Below are positions 21,573-26,324 of a stretch of 26,324 nucleotides of DNA, one piece after another. The DNA is taken from positions 25,374 to 51,697 of the forward strand of contig NW_019773682.1 in assembly GCF_001039355.2 (NCBI RefSeq). The letters are read 5' to 3'. Positions within the stretch are counted from its first letter, which is position 1; each line of letters starts with the position of its first letter. The position numbers and the translations under genes are program-made. The notes below the pieces were generated by a model. That model made no database searches. It was given only the letters and a program-made list of their open reading frames with translations, and was not told the DNA's origin. This stretch comes from Lingula anatina (lineage: Eukaryota; Brachiopoda; Lingulata; Lingulida; Lingulidae).

Positions 21573-21664
21573 CATCTATGAATATAAACTCCCTGCCAGA
21601 GAAAAGTGAAAGTATGATTCTGAACATCGTAGACCAAATGGTTGCACAGGTTCAAGCAAGAAAG
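21573..21664 (+). CDS. putative exon, unknown product (weak)
   Basis: I do not recognise this sequence. After an acceptor-like TTACAG (AG at 21571-21572) an open frame reads MNINSLPEKSESMILNIVDQ then MVAQVQARK and ends AAG|GTAGGC. The ATG is at 21578; the exon could also be internal (two bases of a codon, then Ser-Met). It joins in frame (phase 0) to the candidate at 23512-23575, and both have an amphipathic helical look with no stop. It could be a nested or neighbouring gene, an alternative exon of the kinase gene, or chance. Confidence 0.3.
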
Positions 21665-22439
21665 GTAGGCTGTTACTGAAATATACTTGTTATATATGAA
21701 TACCATTGGTGTCTTGTTATGGTATTTTGAGCAGTCAGTTAAATGACAGTATATCAGATTACTTTTTATTCATTATTGTATCTGGATTGTGTTAAACCAC
21801 AGGTGGATCTAAGATGTCACTTCACCCTTTCTCTCTTGTCTCAAAAACAATTTCCGAAAAGTCAGTGCAAGTTTGAACATAAATTTCAGTACTGAGTAAT
21901 TTTTAACCTCGTGTCAGATGTTTGAATCTTCTCCCTTTTTGGTATAAGGTAGAGAGATTTTTTTTTTCTTTTTCATTTAGGAAAGAAGGGAGTGGTGCTT
22001 GGTCCCCTATGTATACATATGTTTAAGTACATCTGTCGTGTCTGGTTCAAAACAAACATGTTTATGAGTATGTATGTTACTGTAATTTAGTTTAATGGTT
22101 TATCTACATGAAAAACTACTTTTGAAAAGCTGAATGCTGTTACACATGAAGATATTCGGGGTCACATACACATAGCTATGGATATGCATGCATGCACGTA
22201 AGCACACCCGCACGTGCGCGTGTATTGTGAATCAATTTATGTAGACCAATGGTATGTATGGGAATGCATTTCAAAGATATAGGAGGAGAAATGACATTCT
22301 GGGGCCCACAGAAGATGTTTTCCCCTTCCTTACTAGTACTTGATATCCGGAATCAGTCAGTACATATACTAAATGCAAAATTTAAATGTTATTGTTTTAT
22401 GTAAATATCCTTCAAAACTGAAGTACGTGAAATAGTTGA

Positions 22440-22440
<1 letters not shown>

Positions 22441-22472
<32 letters not shown>
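22441..22472. repeat. (CA)n microsatellite
   Basis: Sixteen uninterrupted CA units. Confidence 0.95.
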
Positions 22473-22473
<1 letters not shown>

Positions 22474-23036
22474 TTATAATAATTATTTAATTTGGACAAA
22501 AGTGGTCAATTTAATTTCTTAAGAGACATTGTTTTCATTTAAAAAGAAAGCATGATTTGAAAGTTTTAAGAAATTAATAAACTTTATTTTAAAAGGATTA
22601 TTGAAAAATGAAATATTGATACAAGAGAGATGTCTAATATGTGTGAGTAACTCCAGTACATACTTTCTCCACAGTAATAACCTACCCTTCCCTAGACACA
22701 CCTAGGGCCACATAACATGCAGTGATATATCATCACTATTTGCTGGAATACTTTTATGTCAAGACATTTTTGTTGCTTGTCTTGATTTAATGGGAAGAGG
22801 GGGAGGGGGGTAGCAAAAAGAAGGAGGTTTTGCCACTCTGTCTTCTTAACAAATAAGGAAGTTATGAGAATTAAGTAAGTTACACACAATTAAATGCCAT
22901 GCAGTCCCGTAGCCAGCGGTTTCAAAAGTGTTATACTTTATTCTGAAAAAGTGGACAATTTACCATGAAATCTTTGTGTGCCTAGATAAATTTACCCAGA
23001 GAGGACCTTTTCCCAGCAAAAAGAGGGGTTTCCCGA

Positions 23037-23052
23037 CCCCCCCCCCCCCCCC
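23037..23052. repeat. poly(C) run, 16 C
   Basis: Longest C run in the window, within a short GC-rich patch. Confidence 0.9.
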
Positions 23053-23511
23053 GCTAGGGGCCTGCCATGTTATAAGAGATTCATCAAGAAATAACAAGAA
23101 CAATGACAGCATTTGAGGTTTAACAAGGAGCAAGTTGTGAAAATGAATGTATTCAGGTGAAGATATTAAAAGATAGCTTCAGCTGGAATAAAGGTGTCTT
23201 TCAATGCAGCTGGCATCGTATTCATTGTATTGATATTAATTTGACTGTAATGACTCTAGTCATGTCACTCTCATGTAATTGCTCACCTTCATCAATGACA
23301 CAATGTTATATCACAGAGAAATGACACATTTTATAGTTGATTGGGGACTTTACTTTGTAGTCATCATAGTAGCACCCAAATGACTATGCTAAAGGGTAGT
23401 TTGAAAGGAGGGCTGTCTTTCTTGGTAGCCTTTTTAGAATTGTGCAATTTAACTTACTATTATTATGTAGGGAAGCAGTTTTCTTTCAGCCAATATTATA
23501 ATATGTTTTAG

Positions 23512-23575
23512 CCTTCAAAATTGGTGAAACTTCAAAAAAGTTTCAAACTGACAATGGCTGACATCATGAGTGCTG
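23512..23575 (+). CDS. putative exon, unknown product (weak)
   Basis: After the acceptor ATGTTTTAG a phase-0 open frame reads PSKLVKLQKSFKLTMADIM then SAG, ending GCTG|GTGAGT, a perfect donor, in phase 1. It is basic and helix-prone. It follows in frame from the candidate exon at 21573-21664. I do not recognise a family, and no next exon was found by eye. Confidence 0.3.
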
Positions 23576-24486
23576 GTGAGTTGTTTCCAAATATTTAGTC
23601 AAGCTAAAACTCTTGTTTAACTTATGCTTACTGTTAATGTAATAATATATAATCTGGCAGGTTTCTCATCTTGTTAATCTTTTAAATTGGTAGTTTTTTT
23701 TAGTCAATTTACATGCAGTTTTAATTCTGAATACACAGTGACAACTAATTAACCAAAGCAAAGGACAGCAGATAATGTAAATTTGAATGCGTGAAACATT
23801 AACACCTCTTTACTAGATCGCATATTAATTTCTTTATCACATAGGCATCAATTAAAAGCAATGGTGATGTTGTTATGATTAAATCAGACCTGTAAGTGTG
23901 ATCTTGGACAAAGGCTTGACTCATGGATCTCCTCTGATGCATCATGTCATTAGACTGCGATTTCATGCACCCTTTTCTTTCAGCCATATAGTAATGTCAG
24001 AGAAAAGTCAGCATTAACTTGCAATAGTTTGTTTCTGTTTTTAAGAATTTTTATTTGCAACAGATAGGTCAGTAATGAAATGGCAAAAGAATAGGAAATT
24101 GATTGAAAATTAGCTTGACACTCTAAGGATATATCCTCAATTCTGGCTCTATGAAAATGTGGTTCTTGTAAAAAAAAATGAAGGAAAGAAAAAGAAAGAA
24201 ATGCATCTGTCTTTCATTCATTGTCCATTTTGTAGCACAGATGTCAGGCAGAGGCAGGCAGCATCAGTGTAAAGATCTCATCAGATATGTAATAGTCCTA
24301 GCTGCTCTTAGGGTAAACTAAATGAATTGTGGTGTTCTAAGATAACAGGTATTATGGTTAGCGAGGAGCGTGCTAGGTTTATACCTGCCACAAGATGCCA
24401 CTCTAATCTATTGGCTCCTTGTAGATCTGTGTAATAATGTAGCTTAGTTCTCTTTGTGGACACATGGGTGGAGAAGAGGTAATTAT
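23576..24486. other. non-coding stretch, nothing recognised
   Basis: AT-rich DNA with no supported exon or repeat of note. Confidence 0.5.
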
Positions 24487-24752
24487 GACCCCATTCCCAT
24501 AAACACCATCAGTCTAAGTGGTTCGATCTAACTCTGTGGGGACTTTGGCTGAGTGCCACCAGCTTAAATGAACAACATTTCTCCTCTTGTTTCCAAGATC
24601 TGGTATAACCACCAGTTTTGCTGTAATAATAGCGTATTCATCTTAATGCTAGGAGGAGGACTGTCATACAGTTAAGCTGACTGCACTCAGCTTGAGTCCC
24701 TACAGAGCTGGATCGATTTATGTATACCTATGGTATCTATGGGAACGGGCCC
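24487..24752. mobile_element. miniature inverted-repeat element, subfamily A copy 2
   Basis: A 266-bp element homologous to 5875-6138. Ends are GACCCCATTCCCATAAACAC and, from the right on the other strand, GGGCCCGTTCCCATAGATAC. Shared inner parts include AACTCTGTGGGGACTT, GGCTGAGTGCCACCAGCTTAA, CTCCTCTTGTTT and AGGAGGA. Flanks TAT/TAA resemble a worn 3-bp target duplication. The open frame beginning at 24692 starts inside the element and is not a gene. Confidence 0.87.
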
Positions 24753-26249
24753 TAAAGTATGATCTGGTTTGGCAGACAACTGGACAAAATTTAATTAGGT
24801 GCCATAATTTGATGATGGACATCATGGACTTGTTGAGTTCACATGTCACTACCAGGCACGTGAACTGCTGTGTATGTGGTCATAGTGGTATAGATGTTGG
24901 ATTGGATTGGTATTGTCATCAGTGATCACTGTCAGTCTGTCAGATGGAAGAAGACATGTCAATGCATTGCCCTACACATTACTTCAGTTATGACACCCTA
25001 TTTGATGACTTGCTTCATATGCATATTTATTAGTGAAGTCTTACCATGTTTGTTATATTCTATGTTTATTTATTATTTCTAAAAGAAACAAAAAATAAAC
25101 AAATGAAAAAAAACATTGACTTTCTCCAGAAGCCTTGAAAGGTGTTGAAATAGATGGCAGTGTATAGTTTGTAGTGGCAATGAAGGAAATACCTGGTGGC
25201 ATCTCATAAATCAGCTGCACAGAATGTCTCTTTGTTAACTGTGAGGTAAAATGTTTTAAATAAATTTTCAGTTTTTAGAATTTGGTAATCATAGGTTTGT
25301 TTTTACAACTTGGTGTTTGTAGGTTGTCTAGCTGCGAGATGAACAACCTACAGGGAAAAGATAATTATGGAAATAATACCATGTCTTTTTTTCCTTATTG
25401 AAAGTGTTTTTTTTTTTTTTTTCTTTTTTTTTTTTAATTGAAATAGGTTTTCTATGTTTATACACGGGCTTTAGGCAATTTTTCTCTATCCAAAACAAAA
25501 ATGTAAATTACAAAAAAAAAAATGAAAAACATGAGAGACCATCACCTGGGTTGACTCCTATAAATCCCTACTGGTCAGAAATGTATGACGCAGTAGTCAC
25601 GCCAAACTGCCATTTTGTGATTTTGGTCAAATTTTTGAAGGTCATTTCATCCCATCTAACCCCCAAGATGGATGAATGGTTCACATTTTAATTAATCACC
25701 AGAAGTATCCTTGTAATTGGGGTACTACAGACTAGAAGCAGGGTTCGGCCTCAAATCCCCTATATATATTCTGACTTTGTTTGACCATGATTGTACTAGG
25801 CAAATGTTTTCATATATAACTGTTATAAATTGCCGTTGTTTTGTAATAGAGGTAGGCATGCAAGTAAGACAGATAACCATAACGTTAATGAACAAATGAT
25901 AAAAAGGAGTGTTCATAGCCTTTGTCAACACTGTATTTCCTTTGTCTTGAATAGAAAATACATTTAAAATAAAGTGTACATGGACAGACCCAATATTTCT
26001 GAATCTCAGGGTTGTATCCAGTTATCTCGGAGTAAATAATTCGTTTTAACTTAAGTTAACAAACTTTTACTAATGAACAAAACAAAGAAAAACTGAGGAA
26101 TGCATTTTAATCATTAACAAGGCTGCGTTTTATTGATCAGAAGCAGTTCATGACCAATCTGCCATGGACCATAGTAACCAGACTGTGCTTTTTTCACCAT
26201 TTTGAATTTTTGAATTCTAGTAAAGGATGACACTAAAGTGATATAAGAT
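24753..26249. other. non-coding stretch, nothing recognised
   Basis: It includes an interrupted poly(T) run at about 25407-25435. The frame starting at 25398 translates that poly(T) as phenylalanines and is not a gene. No later kinase exon was found. Confidence 0.5.
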
Positions 26250-26324
26250 TATTTATTTATTTATTTAATTTTTATTATTTTATTATTTATTTTTTATTTT
26301 ATCATTATTATTATTATTATTATT
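26250..26324. repeat. AT-rich low-complexity tract (TTTA/TTATT)n at the window edge
   Basis: A run of TTTA and then TTA-type units reaches the right end of the window, so its full length is unknown. Confidence 0.9.

Larger units (their letters stand above)
21665..23511. other. non-coding stretch between the two weak exon candidates
   Basis: It contains a CA microsatellite (22441-22472) and a C run (23037-23052). Short open frames here (22519-22701 and 22692-22889 on the minus strand, 22928-23116 on the plus strand) have no recognisable motif. Confidence 0.5.

Noticed and set aside
24692-24925. 77-codon frame beginning in an element end
   Set aside because: It begins inside the inverted repeat of the miniature element and shows no homology that I can recognise.
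25398-25691. 97-codon frame starting with a phenylalanine run
   Set aside because: The start is a poly(T) tract and the remainder has no recognisable domain.

Overview
This is AT-rich, intron-containing animal DNA. Coding exons are short, bounded by GT/AG splice sites, and separated by long non-coding stretches full of microsatellites, a minisatellite and short inverted-repeat transposons. There are no operons or ribosome binding sites. The gene set and sequence style suggest a non-vertebrate bilaterian, perhaps a marine lophotrochozoan such as a mollusc or brachiopod; the phylum is a guess.

Three protein genes can be recognised. (1) MED7, Mediator subunit 7, + strand, complete in two coding exons (1684-1806, 2141-2689; 223 aa). 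(2) FAXDC2, a di-iron fatty-acid-hydroxylase/sterol-desaturase family membrane enzyme, - strand, complete in six coding exons between 7259 and 4253 (337 aa), tail-to-tail with MED7. (3) The first coding exon of a Tec-family tyrosine kinase (17616-17762, + strand, start of the PH domain), arranged head-to-head with FAXDC2. The rest of the kinase was not found and probably lies beyond the right edge. Human MED7, ITK (a Tec kinase) and FAXDC2 are, as I recall, all on 5q33, so this looks like an ancient linkage group.

Layout: 1-206 is a degenerate ~10-bp tandem repeat with a 60-bp near-perfect palindrome; 300-1100 is anonymous AT-rich DNA; about 1100-2950 is MED7; about 3280-8200 is FAXDC2. A likely divergent promoter region lies at about 8140-9380. 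From 9381 to 17444 is a probable first intron of the kinase. It holds a 92-bp tandem duplication, a ~36-copy 25-bp minisatellite with a 306-bp higher-order duplication, and a cluster of miniature inverted-repeat elements. After the kinase exon, 17763-26324 holds a 550-bp inverted-repeat element, one more miniature element, several microsatellites, and two weak exon candidates (21573-21664 and 23512-23575) that can be joined in frame but match no family I recognise.

The genes need not work together: a transcription co-activator subunit, a lipid-modifying membrane enzyme and a signalling kinase share a locus by inherited order. The most notable features are the microsynteny, the conserved first-intron position of the kinase, the family of small transposons sharing a CCCC(A/G)TTC end (one copy 12 bases from a FAXDC2 splice donor), and the structured minisatellite.
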